Source: CATQHD01 sp965243165 (lineage in GTDB: Bacteria; Actinomycetota; Acidimicrobiia; Spongiisociales; Spongiisociaceae). From it: a stretch of DNA of 64,000 nucleotides. Below the pieces are notes generated by a model. It saw only the letters and a program-made list of their open reading frames with translations, was not told where the DNA came from and searched no databases. The translations under genes were made by a program, and so were the position numbers. The stretch is from the NCBI GenBank assembly GCA_965243165.1, contig OZ251535.1, positions 1,984,001-2,048,000 on the forward strand, in the 5' to 3' direction. Shown one piece after another: positions 43,033-51,261 of this stretch (the first letter of the stretch is position 1; each line of letters opens with the position of its first letter).

Positions 43033-43509
43033 ATGAGCACCTCTCCCACCTGGCTGACCGAAGCCGCCCACCGGAAACTCGAAGAGGAATACGAGTCGCT
43101 GACCACCGAAGGCCGCAAGCACATATCGGAGCGGCTGGCCGAGGCGCGCGCCCACGGGGACCTCCGGGAGAACGCCGACTACGACGCCGCCAAGACCGAG
43201 CAGGGCCTGATGGAAGCCCGCATCCGCAAGATCCGCCGCCTCCTCGACACCGCAGAGGTGGGAAAGGCAGAAGACGACGGCACGGTGCAGGTCGGCTCGG
43301 TCGTGACCCTTCGCGACGAGGACGGAGACGAAGACGAATACTTCGTGGCCGTTCCCGAGAACAAGGCGCCGGGGTTCCTGCTCGCCTCCCCCAACGGGCC
43401 GCTGGGCGCCGCCCTGATCGGAGCCTCGGCCGGCGACGAGGTGTCCTACGAAGCCCCGGGCGGAACCTTCACCGTGGAAGTGGTGGCCGTCCGCCCCTAC
43501 GAAGGCTGA
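43033..43509 (+). CDS. greA: Transcription elongation factor GreA
   Basis: 158 aa. N-terminal coiled coil (WLTEAAHRKLEEEYESLT ... ERLAEARAHGDLRENADYDA with the conserved Asp-Leu-Arg-Glu-Asn tip that stimulates RNA cleavage) and C-terminal FKBP-like domain (SVVTLRDEDGDEDEYFV ... SPNGPLGAALIG). Rescues backtracked RNA polymerase. The start ATG 43033 is preferred over GTG 43027, since it coincides with the transcript start expected from the TATCCT element. Confidence 0.94.
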   Translation: MSTSPTWLTEAAHRKLEEEYESLTTEGRKHISERLAEARAHGDLRENADYDAAKTEQGLMEARIRKIRRLLDTAEVGKAEDDGTVQVGSVVTLRDEDGDEDEYFVAVPENKAPGFLLASPNGPLGAALIGASAGDEVSYEAPGGTFTVEVVAVRPYEG

Positions 43510-43657
43510 CCTCCTTCCGCCCCTCCGGACCTCAGCCCGCGATGGCCCTCCGAGTGGGGACATACACCGGGGTCAGCCGTCAGGGACACACAGTGGGGAC
43601 ATTCTAAAACTGGAAAATATGTGCTGAAATCTAGAATCAGCTGTATGATCAACTGTT

Positions 43658-44881
43658 ATGGACACCGATAACGGCGGCGTAGAGCGGACATACCAACGGA
43701 CGCACCCGTGGATCGACTTCAGGTTCGACCTGAGCAGGCTGGAGCCTTCCGACTGGATGCACCTCGGCGAGGCGGCCGCCAAACTCCAATGGATGTTCAG
43801 CGTGGTGCTGAAACCCGAGACCTCCCAAGAGCTCCACCTCATCTACCTGACCAAAGGAATACAGGCCACCGCCGCCATCGAGGGCAACACCCTCGACGAG
43901 GAGGAGGTGCGCCGCCTCATGGAAGGCGACCTGCGCCTGCCGCGCAGCCAACGGTACCTGGCCCAAGAGGTGCAGAACGTCCTCGATGCATGCAACGGCA
44001 TCGCCGAAGCAATCGAACGAGGCGGCGCCGGTGAGCTGTCCGCCGAGGCGATCTGCCGCTACAACGCCCAAGTCCTGAAGGGCCTCGACCTCGAGGAGGG
44101 AGCAGTCGCGGGTGAGATCCGGAAGGGAAGCGTGGGCGCGGGCCGCTACCTCGGCGCACCGGCGGAGGACTGCCGGCACCTGCTCGACCGGCTCTGCGAA
44201 TGGCTCAACGGACCCGACTTCAGACAGGAACCGGACGACGATTACAGCTTCCTCAAGTTGACGGCCAAAGCGGCCGCCGCCCACCTCTACCTGGCCTTCA
44301 TCCACCCCTTCGACGACGGCAACGGTCGGACCGCCCGGCTGGTCGAGCTGCGGATCTTGGCCGAGGGCGGCCTGCCGTTGGCGGCCTGCCACCTGCTGTC
44401 GAACCACTACAACCGCACCCGCACGCGCTACTACCAGATACTCGACCGGGCGAGCCGGGTCGAGCCCTACGGGGTGCGGGAGTTCTTCTCCTACGCGTTG
44501 AGGGGCTTGGTGGAGGGATTGGATGAACAGCTCGACTGGATAGTCACCACCCAGCTCGTGACCGCCTGGGAGAATTACATCAACGAGCAGTTCACCGGCC
44601 GGGACACCCCCGCCGGGCGCCGGCGGGCGATGCTGGTGCGCGACCTTCCCCCAGACCCGCCGACGCGCAGGGCGGAGATCACCTACGTCTCGCCGAGGGT
44701 AGCCGAGGCCTACGCCGGCAAGACCTCCAAGACGGTAACCCGCGATCTGAACCGGCTGTTGGAGATGGGCCTGGTCCGCCGGATCGGAGGACGCGGGTAT
44801 GTGTCGAACCTGTCTCAAATGTATGCCTTCAAGCTCCGCACCGCCCTTCCCCCCGGCGGCGCCGGAGAAACCGATCGTTGA
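43658..44881 (+). CDS. Fic family protein (AMP transferase-like)
   Basis: 407 aa from ATG 43658. The catalytic loop is canonical, HPFDDGNGRTARL (HxFx(D/E)GNGRxxR). Upstream, ATAAIEGNTL holds the (S/T)xxxE(G/N) inhibitory motif on the N-terminal side, the class II Fic arrangement, so activity is self-restrained. N-terminal domain Fic_N-like (LSRLEPSDWMHLGEAAAKL), C-terminal winged helix (AEAYAGKTSKTVTRDLNRLL). Usually adds AMP to a hydroxyl of a target protein; the target here is unknown. The 150 bases before it have no gene and are AT-rich near the start. Confidence 0.92.
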   Translation: MDTDNGGVERTYQRTHPWIDFRFDLSRLEPSDWMHLGEAAAKLQWMFSVVLKPETSQELHLIYLTKGIQATAAIEGNTLDEEEVRRLMEGDLRLPRSQRYLAQEVQNVLDACNGIAEAIERGGAGELSAEAICRYNAQVLKGLDLEEGAVAGEIRKGSVGAGRYLGAPAEDCRHLLDRLCEWLNGPDFRQEPDDDYSFLKLTAKAAAAHLYLAFIHPFDDGNGRTARLVELRILAEGGLPLAACHLLSNHYNRTRTRYYQILDRASRVEPYGVREFFSYALRGLVEGLDEQLDWIVTTQLVTAWENYINEQFTGRDTPAGRRRAMLVRDLPPDPPTRRAEITYVSPRVAEAYAGKTSKTVTRDLNRLLEMGLVRRIGGRGYVSNLSQMYAFKLRTALPPGGAGETDR

Positions 44882-44929
44882 TTCTTTAGACTGACCGCCG
44901 GAACCCCCGGTCGGACGAAAGGCTCCTCG

Positions 44930-46312
44930 GTGAAGATACGGTTGCCGCGTCCGCGGGAACTGGCCCAGCGCCTGCGCAACCAGGCGCGCATAGAGCCGGA
45001 GGCGGTGGAGGAGTACCTCGACGCCCACACCGCCGAATGGGAGGCCTTGGCGGAGGCCGACCCCCACGACGCCGCCGACATCCTCGAGGAGCTGGGCGCC
45101 GACGCCGCCTCCGACCTGCTGGCCGAGCTCGATCCGCTCCCGGCGGCGGGCATCCTCGACGAGATGCGCCCCGAGCTGGGCGCGGAGCTGCTGGAGGATC
45201 TGCCGTCCGCCCGGGCCTCCGACCTGATCGCCGCCATGGACGCCGACATGGCGGCCGATCTGATGGGCGAGCTGGACGAAGAAGACCTCCTGGCCCTGCT
45301 CGACAGCCTCGACCCCGCCATCGCCCGCGAGCTGCTGGCCCTGCTGCAGCACGCCCCCGACTCGGCCGGCGGCCTGATGACCACCGACGTGGCCGTCCTC
45401 CAGGACGGGATGACCGCAGGCGAAGCCATCGAGCGGCTCCGGCAGCTCCACGACCAGATCGAAGACCTCTCCTACGTGTACGTGGTGGACTACCGCCGCC
45501 ACCTGATGGGGGTGGTGTCGTTCCGCGACCTGGTGTTCGCCCGGCCCGGTGTGGGGCTGGACGAGACGATGACCCGCCGCCCGATCGCGGTGCGACCCGA
45601 CACCGACCGGGAGGAAGTGGCCGAGCTGGCCCAGCGGTACGGACTGTTCGGCCTGCCGGTCGTCGACCACTCCGGGGTGCTGATCGGCATGGTGGACCAC
45701 GAGGCGGTGGTGGAATCGGTGCAGGCCGAAGCGTCGGAGGACTTCGCGGCGGCGGTGGGCGCCGGCCCGGAGGAGACGGTGTTCACCCCGGTGATGCGGG
45801 CCGTAACCATGCGCCTGCCGTGGATGGCGGTCAACCTGGCGATGGCGGTGATCGTGGCGCTGGTCATCGAACGGCAAACGGAGGTGATCGACGACATCGG
45901 GCCGATCCTGGCGGCGCTGATGCCGGTCGTGGCCCTGATCGGCGGCAACGCCGGCGCGCAGAGCCTGGCGGTGGTCATCCGGTCGTTGGCCGTCGACGGC
46001 GTGGCGCCCAGCCGGGCGCGGCGGGTGCTGGGCCGCCAAGTGGCGATCGGGCTGATCAACGCCGCCCCGATCGGCCTGCTGGCGGCGATGGTGGGGGCGG
46101 CCTTCGGCAACGACCTGCGCTTCGGGCTGACCATGGGCGCGGCCACGGTCGCCAACCTGGCGGTCGGAACGCTGGCCGGAACCGGCATCCCGCTCCTGCT
46201 GAGGCGCATGGGGCTAGACCCGGCCCTGGCCTCGAACATCTTCCTGACCCTGGTGACCGACGTGATCGGGTTCGGGGGGTTCCTGGCGGCGGCGGCCCTG
46301 CTCCTGGGCTGA
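44930..46312 (+). CDS. mgtE: Magnesium transporter MgtE
   Basis: 460 aa, start GTG 44930. Cytoplasmic N domain of short helical repeats (LEELGADAASDLLAELDP, LLALLDSLDPAIARELL), tandem CBS domains (VVDYRRHLMGVVSFRDLVFA; GLPVVDHSGVLIGMVDHE) and a C-terminal five-helix membrane domain (LPWMAVNLAMAVIVALVIE; ALMPVVALIGGNAGAQSLAV with the Mg2+ pore motif). The cytoplasmic part closes the channel when Mg2+ is plentiful. No M-box riboswitch is evident in the 48 bases before it. Confidence 0.94.
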   Translation: MKIRLPRPRELAQRLRNQARIEPEAVEEYLDAHTAEWEALAEADPHDAADILEELGADAASDLLAELDPLPAAGILDEMRPELGAELLEDLPSARASDLIAAMDADMAADLMGELDEEDLLALLDSLDPAIARELLALLQHAPDSAGGLMTTDVAVLQDGMTAGEAIERLRQLHDQIEDLSYVYVVDYRRHLMGVVSFRDLVFARPGVGLDETMTRRPIAVRPDTDREEVAELAQRYGLFGLPVVDHSGVLIGMVDHEAVVESVQAEASEDFAAAVGAGPEETVFTPVMRAVTMRLPWMAVNLAMAVIVALVIERQTEVIDDIGPILAALMPVVALIGGNAGAQSLAVVIRSLAVDGVAPSRARRVLGRQVAIGLINAAPIGLLAAMVGAAFGNDLRFGLTMGAATVANLAVGTLAGTGIPLLLRRMGLDPALASNIFLTLVTDVIGFGGFLAAAALLLG

Positions 46313-46377
46313 ACCGGGCAGGCAAGGCGCCCGGTCAGTCACCCCCCGCGCTTCCAACGAGACGGGCAGCCGCACAA

Positions 46378-46740
46378 TTCGATTCAACCGAGCCGAGCGG
46401 TCGATGAGGCGTGCGGCGGGAGTCCGTCATGAACACCATTACGGTCTGACCTCCCGGATCCGGGCGCTCCCGGGTGAGGCCGAGGATCGAAGCGGTCGAG
46501 TCCGCGAAAGATTTCCGAACATACCCCTATACGGAAGCCCGAAAATTTGGTATACCTATTGGGCTGATGCACAAACACCGCCGCGAGCTCCGGAGAGGGC
46601 GGCGGTCAGAGACGGATCCCGTTCGGTCCGGCCCGCCGGGGCCGGGGGCGGCCTCGTGCGGCCCGGCGGATTTTCGTTCAAGGAGGCGGCGGCGGGGGCC
46701 GGGCCCGGCGTTGCCGGCGGCGGGGCCGATTTTCGCGGAC
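46378..46740 (+). repeat. 350-bp dispersed repeat, copy C
   Basis: Best-preserved match to copy A (921-1278), with the same order of boxes from CAACCGAGC to GATTTTCGCG. The hairpin arms ACCGCCGC/GGCGGCGG enclose a slightly different loop (GAGCTCCGGAGAG instead of GAGTTCTGGAGAG). It fills most of the gap between mgtE and the lipoprotein gene. Confidence 0.85.
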
Positions 46741-46814
46741 TCGATGGCACTCCAAAACCATGGTTGCACAAGGTTCTTGTCAGGATCAACCTCGGAGCTG
46801 CCCATCCAGGGGGT
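46741..46814 (-). repeat. Second dispersed repeat, inverted copy
   Basis: The reverse complement reads AGCTCCGAGGTTGATCCTG, then ACAAGAACCTTGTGCAACCA. It matches 1371-1410 and, in outline, 47652-47687 plus 49348-49375, the site split by the IS1380 element. Confidence 0.6.
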
Positions 46815-47357
46815 CTACGACCCCACCGTCAGCCCCGGGAAATCGGCGTAGGGACCATGGAAGGTGACCTCAACGCCGTTGTCGATGCGGAGCAGGGTGC
46901 GGGAATCCAGGGAATCCTGCTGTTCGGCGGTGCGCTCGTCCAGGATGGCCAGATCGGCGGCGGCGGAGTCGTCCACCACGACCGCCCCCCGGGGCGAGTG
47001 CTGCTCCACGATGTCGTAGACGAGGTTCTCCAGCTCGACGTTCGAATACGAACCCGGCTCCACCAGCACCACCAACGTCTCGCCGCTGTCCTCGATCATC
47101 CGGTGCCGCACCTCGTAGGGGGGGACCGCCGGGCCGGGCGGGGCGGCGGCGGCGGACGACGGACTCGAGGCCGCGGCTTCGGGCGCGGAACCGGCGGGGG
47201 CGGTAGAGGCAACAGTCGACGCGGCGGAAGTCACAACGGCCGCGGCCGTTTCGACGGGGGGCAAGGTCGGATCAGCCGCGCCGCCCCCGCCCCGATTGCA
47301 GGCCGGCAACGCCAGCGCCGCCGCGGCCAGCAGCGCAGTCAACCGCAGGAACTTCAT
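46815..47357 (-). CDS. Putative lipoprotein with LytR_C-like C-terminal domain
   Basis: 180 aa from ATG 47357. Signal peptide MKFLRLTALLAAAALALPAC with the lipobox cysteine at 20, then a long Ala/Ser/Pro linker to about residue 85. The folded part (about 88-180) contains RHRMIEDSGETLVVLVEPG and LVYDIVEQHSPRGAVVVDD. I do not recognise it firmly; a small cell-envelope binding domain is likely. No operon partner, and repeats lie on its downstream side. Confidence 0.6.
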   Translation of the reverse strand: MKFLRLTALLAAAALALPACNRGGGGAADPTLPPVETAAAVVTSAASTVASTAPAGSAPEAAASSPSSAAAAPPGPAVPPYEVRHRMIEDSGETLVVLVEPGSYSNVELENLVYDIVEQHSPRGAVVVDDSAAADLAILDERTAEQQDSLDSRTLLRIDNGVEVTFHGPYADFPGLTVGS

Positions 47358-47687
47358 CTGCGCCGCCGCTCCCTTCACTCGTTCGGCCTCCGAGCGCAGC
47401 CCGGACGCCGCCAGAGTACATCCCCGCCCCCGCAATCCGGCGCATCCCAGAGCCGCACCGCCTGATTCGCCGAACGGCGCCCCACGGCCGCACCTCCCGG
47501 CGCACCGCGCCCGCCGAGGCCCGGCCGCTCCTTGCGGCACCTCCCCCGAGACCCCTCGGGCCAGCGTCATCGGCGGTGATTCTCGTTCTGCTGGATGACC
47601 GCTGCCCGATCGGCCTCGTCCTCAGCGGGCAGCACACTCATCAAGCCGGACAGCTCCAAGGTTCACCGAGGCAAGAACCCCATGCAA
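47358..47687. other. Gene-free stretch left of the IS1380 element
   Basis: No supported gene. Near 47652-47682 it holds AGCTCCAAGGTTCACCGAGG and CAAGAACCCC, half of a second-dispersed-repeat copy that is interrupted at 47687 by the insertion sequence. Confidence 0.55.
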
Positions 47688-49347
47688 CCTGAATCCACCG
47701 ATGGGGTGAGGGGTGGATGTCTCGAAATGCTGGGAAGTGCCTCCCTGACCTGGGATAATAGCTGTAAGAAACAACGGCTTCGGCCCTGGACGAGGAGGCA
47801 CTTCCTGTGAAAAGAGTACCGCAGAACATCGACCGGCTGCAACCGGTGTTCGACGACGAGTCGCTGGTAGCCGACGCGGGGTTGCTGACAGCCTCGATGC
47901 TGGCTGATCGTCTGGGCCTGGAAGACTTGGTGGACGCGACGCTGCGGATGAGCCGCCGCCCGGGCGGGGCGAACCCGGGGCGGAAGATCCTGACGTTGGT
48001 GATGTCGATCCTGACGGGGGGTTCGCACATTGACCACGCGGATCGGCTGCGGTCGGGCCGAACCCGGAGGGTGCTGGGGTTTCTGGTGATGGCCCCTTCG
48101 ACGTTGGGTACGTTCCTGCGGGCGTTTACCTGGGGTCATGTCAGCCAGTTGAACAAAGCCTGGGGCGAGGCGCTGCGGCGGGTGTGGAAACAAGGGAACG
48201 GTCCAGGAGACAAGCCGGTAACCATAGATGTGGACTCGACCATCCGGGAAGTGTCAGGCAAAAACAAACAAGGCGCCGCCTACGGACACACCAAACAATG
48301 GGGCTACCACCCGCTGCTGGCAGTCCGGGCCGGCACCGGCGAAGTAGTCGCCGCCCGCCTGCGGGGAGGCGGATCCAAGCGGGGTCAAGTTGATTTCACC
48401 GCCGAGGCCGTCCGCCGGGTCCGCAGAGCCGGAGCCTCCGGCCCCATCACCGTGCGGGCCGACGCCGGGTTCTGGTCCTATCGGCTGGTCGAAACGTTGG
48501 ACCGCCTCGGTGCGGGCTGGTCGATCACTGTTCCCCTGCATGCGAACGTCAGGGCAGCGGTCGAAGCGATTCCCGAAGACGACTGGACGTCTATCGGCTA
48601 TCCCGAGGGCGGGCAAGCCCAAGTCGCTGAAACCGTCCTCCACTCCCGGGGGCGGCCTCCGCTGCGGCTGGTCGTCCGCCGCACCGGCCCCGCCGAACAG
48701 CCCGAACAGGGAGAGCTGTGGACCAACTGGCGTTACCACCCCTTCGTAACCAGCAGCGGCAGGTCTGCGGCCGCGGCCGATAGATACCACCGCGGTCATG
48801 CTTCGGTGGAGCTCGCCGTCCGGGATCTCAAAGACAACGGCCTGGCTCGTCTCCCGTCCGGGAAGTTCCCAGCCAACGCCGCCTGGCTGGCCTGCGCGGT
48901 GCTGGCTCACAACTTTCAGCGGTGGATAGCGCATCACAGCGGCATCCCGCCGGGGAAGCTCACCGTGGGCCGCACCATTAGGAACCGGCTGTTCGGCATC
49001 CCCGGGCGGGTTGTCAACCACGGCGGCCGGCTTCTGCTCCGCCTCCCCGCCCGGTGGCCCTGGGCCCGCCTCTATGAGCGGACCATGGCCAGCATCCGCA
49101 GCCTGCCGATGCTCTCCTAAACCCAGACAGCTGCTTTCTTCCGGTTTTCGAATTCAGGACGCCCCGACCTGAACTGCACACGCCCCTACCCGCCCGCCGC
49201 CGTCCATGACCCCCCGAAACCGGCCCCAGCGGGCAGGAACCACCCCTCGACCGTCCGAAACCATCCCAGAAACACCCCCAAACCACCCCAAAATCACCCA
49301 CCAAACCCCAAACCACCCCCACCCCAACCAAAGACGGTGGATTCAGG
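47688..49347 (+). mobile_element. IS1380-family insertion sequence with TIRs and target duplication
   Basis: Perfect 13-bp terminal inverted repeats: CCTGAATCCACCG at 47688-47700 and CGGTGGATTCAGG at 49335-49347. Flanked by direct TGCAA copies (47683-47687 and 49348-49352). Length 1660 bp, standard for the family. A C-rich tract (about 49257-49330) fills the right end. Confidence 0.9.
47807..49120 (+). CDS. IS1380-family transposase
   Basis: 437 aa from GTG 47807 with GAGGAGG upstream. DDE-type enzyme: VTIDVDSTIREVSGKNKQGA with the first Asp, ITVRADAGFWSYRLVETLD with the second, and HASVELAVRDLKDNGLARLP, which carries the last Glu and the Y/R signature. AWLACAVLAHNFQRW and the C-terminal RLPARWPWARLYERTM are typical. 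The frame is intact and both ends are recognisable, so the element may still be active. Confidence 0.93.
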   Translation: MKRVPQNIDRLQPVFDDESLVADAGLLTASMLADRLGLEDLVDATLRMSRRPGGANPGRKILTLVMSILTGGSHIDHADRLRSGRTRRVLGFLVMAPSTLGTFLRAFTWGHVSQLNKAWGEALRRVWKQGNGPGDKPVTIDVDSTIREVSGKNKQGAAYGHTKQWGYHPLLAVRAGTGEVVAARLRGGGSKRGQVDFTAEAVRRVRRAGASGPITVRADAGFWSYRLVETLDRLGAGWSITVPLHANVRAAVEAIPEDDWTSIGYPEGGQAQVAETVLHSRGRPPLRLVVRRTGPAEQPEQGELWTNWRYHPFVTSSGRSAAAADRYHRGHASVELAVRDLKDNGLARLPSGKFPANAAWLACAVLAHNFQRWIAHHSGIPPGKLTVGRTIRNRLFGIPGRVVNHGGRLLLRLPARWPWARLYERTMASIRSLPMLS

Positions 49348-49352
49348 TGCAA

Positions 49353-50158
49353 TCATGATGGTTCGAAGTTCAATTCCGTTCCAACCCACTCTCGTGAACA
49401 ATCAGGGGCAAGAAGGGCGCAGTGTGCAATCATGGCCCGAAGTAATTCCAACCCGAAGTCCAATGCCAACCCAAACGCCCCCAAGACCGCGAAAATCGGC
49501 CCCCACCGCCGGCAAACCCGGGCCCATCCCCCGCCGCCATGGGTCAGCCGTTACATGCTCAGGCGCGCAGCAAGAACCGCACATCGGATTTTCGCGCTCT
49601 CTCCCCCCCGCCCCGGCTTCGCCGGGCCCTTCCCCCGCCTCCTCCGCCATCGTGATCCACAGACGGGGCGGCGCGTGAGGCCCGCCTCCGCCGGATGCCG
49701 GCCGTCGGCTACTTTCGCTCCCCCCTCCGTTGTTCGACCGGAGGCGCAGCAACTCTGATCGAAGCGGCCCGGACCGCTGCGATATATGTACCCGAACAAC
49801 ATACCCGCCCACTGTGACACATCTCAGCCCCCGACCGGGATCGGCGGGAACCCAACCCCGATCGTTCACGAGAGACGGGAAGCAGGGCGGCTCGTTCACG
49901 AGAGCAGGGGCGGGCAGATGGAATACGCGCCCATCCCTCTGAACTGGGGCAGCACCTGGACATAACTTTCTGATCAGATAGGGGCGCTCACCAAACGGCG
50001 AAGCCGCCGGGCTGATGAACCGACGCGGCGGCGGCCCGCCCCGCGGGGCATGAAATCAGGGCCGCCCCGTCCTCCACAAAGACGGCGGGGGTGTAGATTC
50101 AAGTGGACATGAAGGACATGAGAACGATACGGCCGAGCGGAAGACGGAGGCGGACTCC
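49353..50158. other. Gene-free region with repeat fragments
   Basis: No convincing gene in about 800 bp. It continues the second dispersed repeat (GATGGTTCGAAGTTCAATTC near 49368), has a further degenerate copy near 49400-49465 (GGGGCAAGAAGGGCGCAGTG, then TGCAATCATGGCCCGAAG), and from about 49483 to 49545 an inverted piece of the 350-bp repeat (CGCGAAAATCGGCCCCCACC). CGTTCACGAGAG occurs twice near 49863-49904. The end of this stretch contains GGAGG before the alanine dehydrogenase. Confidence 0.55.
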
Positions 50159-51244
50159 ATGAAGATCGGCGTCGCAGCGGAAACCAAACCGGACGAGGGC
50201 CGGGCCGCCCTCACCCCCTCCGGCGCCGCAGCCCTGACCTCCTCCGGCCACGAGGTGCTGATCGAAGCCGGGGCGGGCCTGGGCTCGTTCATCACCGACG
50301 ACGAATACGCGGCGGCGGGCGCCTCGATCATCGGCCGGGCCCGGCGGGTCTGGGCGGAGGCCGACCTGATGGTGAAGGTCAAGGAACCGCAGCCCGGCGA
50401 ACTGGACCTCCTCTCGGACGGCCAGATCCTGATGTCGTTCCTGCACCTGGCCGCCTACCCGGCGGTGGCCGAAGCCCTGCTCCGGGCCGGAACCACTTCG
50501 GTGGCGTTCGAGACGGTGCGCCTGCCCGGCGGCGCCATCCCCATCCTCGCCCCCATGTCGGAGGTGGCGGGCCGGATGGCGGCCCAGGTGGGCGCCCGGT
50601 TCCTGGAACGGTCCGGCGGCGGCCGGGGGGTGCTGCTGGGAGGGGCGCCCGGGGTGGCGCCCGCCAAGGTGGTGGTCATAGGCGGCGGGATGGCCGGCGC
50701 CAACGCCTGCCAGATCACCGCCGGCATGGGCGCCGATGTGACCGTCTTCGACCTCGACGCCGGCGTCCTCCGCGGCCTGGACCGCATCTACCGGGGGGCG
50801 GTCACCACCCTGGCGGCCAACCGGGCCGACGTGCGGCGGGCGGCGCTGGAGGCCGACCTGGTGATCGGAGCGGTGCTGCTGCCCGGCGCCAAGGCCCCGC
50901 GCGTCCTGACAGCCGAGGACATAGCGGACATGAAACCCGGCTCGGTGGTGGTCGACATCGCCATCGACCAGGGCGGCTGCTTCGAGACCTCCCGCGAGAC
51001 CCGCCATTCGGACCCCACCTACGTGCTGGACGGCGTTGTTCACTATGCGGTCGGCAACATACCGGCGGCGGTGCCCAGAACGGCCACCTACGCCCTGGCC
51101 AACGCCGCCCTCCCCTATCTGCAGCTGGTCGCCGACCTGGGCCTCGACGCCGCCGCCGAACGCCGGCCGGAGCTGGCTGCGGGCGTCAACACCCGCAACG
51201 GGCGGATCGTCAACGAGGCGGTCCGCGCCGCCCTGGGCGGCTGA
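50159..51244 (+). CDS. ald: Alanine dehydrogenase
   Basis: 361 aa, ATG 50159 with GGAGG upstream. NAD-dependent conversion of L-alanine to pyruvate and ammonia. N-terminal substrate domain: ETKPDEGRAALTP with Arg15, VKVKEPQ with Lys75 and FLHLAAY with His96. Nucleotide-binding domain with VVVIGGGMAGANACQ and FDLD after the second strand. VVVDIAIDQGGCFETSR and the C-terminal NTRNGRIVNEAVRAAL fit too. It is 17 bases ahead of a glycine-betaine-type dehydrogenase gene, which suggests a shared amine catabolism operon. Confidence 0.92.
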   Translation: MKIGVAAETKPDEGRAALTPSGAAALTSSGHEVLIEAGAGLGSFITDDEYAAAGASIIGRARRVWAEADLMVKVKEPQPGELDLLSDGQILMSFLHLAAYPAVAEALLRAGTTSVAFETVRLPGGAIPILAPMSEVAGRMAAQVGARFLERSGGGRGVLLGGAPGVAPAKVVVIGGGMAGANACQITAGMGADVTVFDLDAGVLRGLDRIYRGAVTTLAANRADVRRAALEADLVIGAVLLPGAKAPRVLTAEDIADMKPGSVVVDIAIDQGGCFETSRETRHSDPTYVLDGVVHYAVGNIPAAVPRTATYALANAALPYLQLVADLGLDAAAERRPELAAGVNTRNGRIVNEAVRAALGG

Positions 51245-51261
51245 GGAAGCGGGGGAAGGCC

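Noticed and set aside
47272..47637. Open frame upstream of the lipoprotein
   Set aside because: It overlaps the signal peptide region in another frame, is Arg/Gly-rich and has no ribosome site.
49368..49395. tRNA fragment (GGTTCGAAGTTCAATTCC)
   Set aside because: It resembles a T-arm only in part. No acceptor stem or anticodon arm could be paired around it, and it matches the dispersed repeat near 1287-1310.
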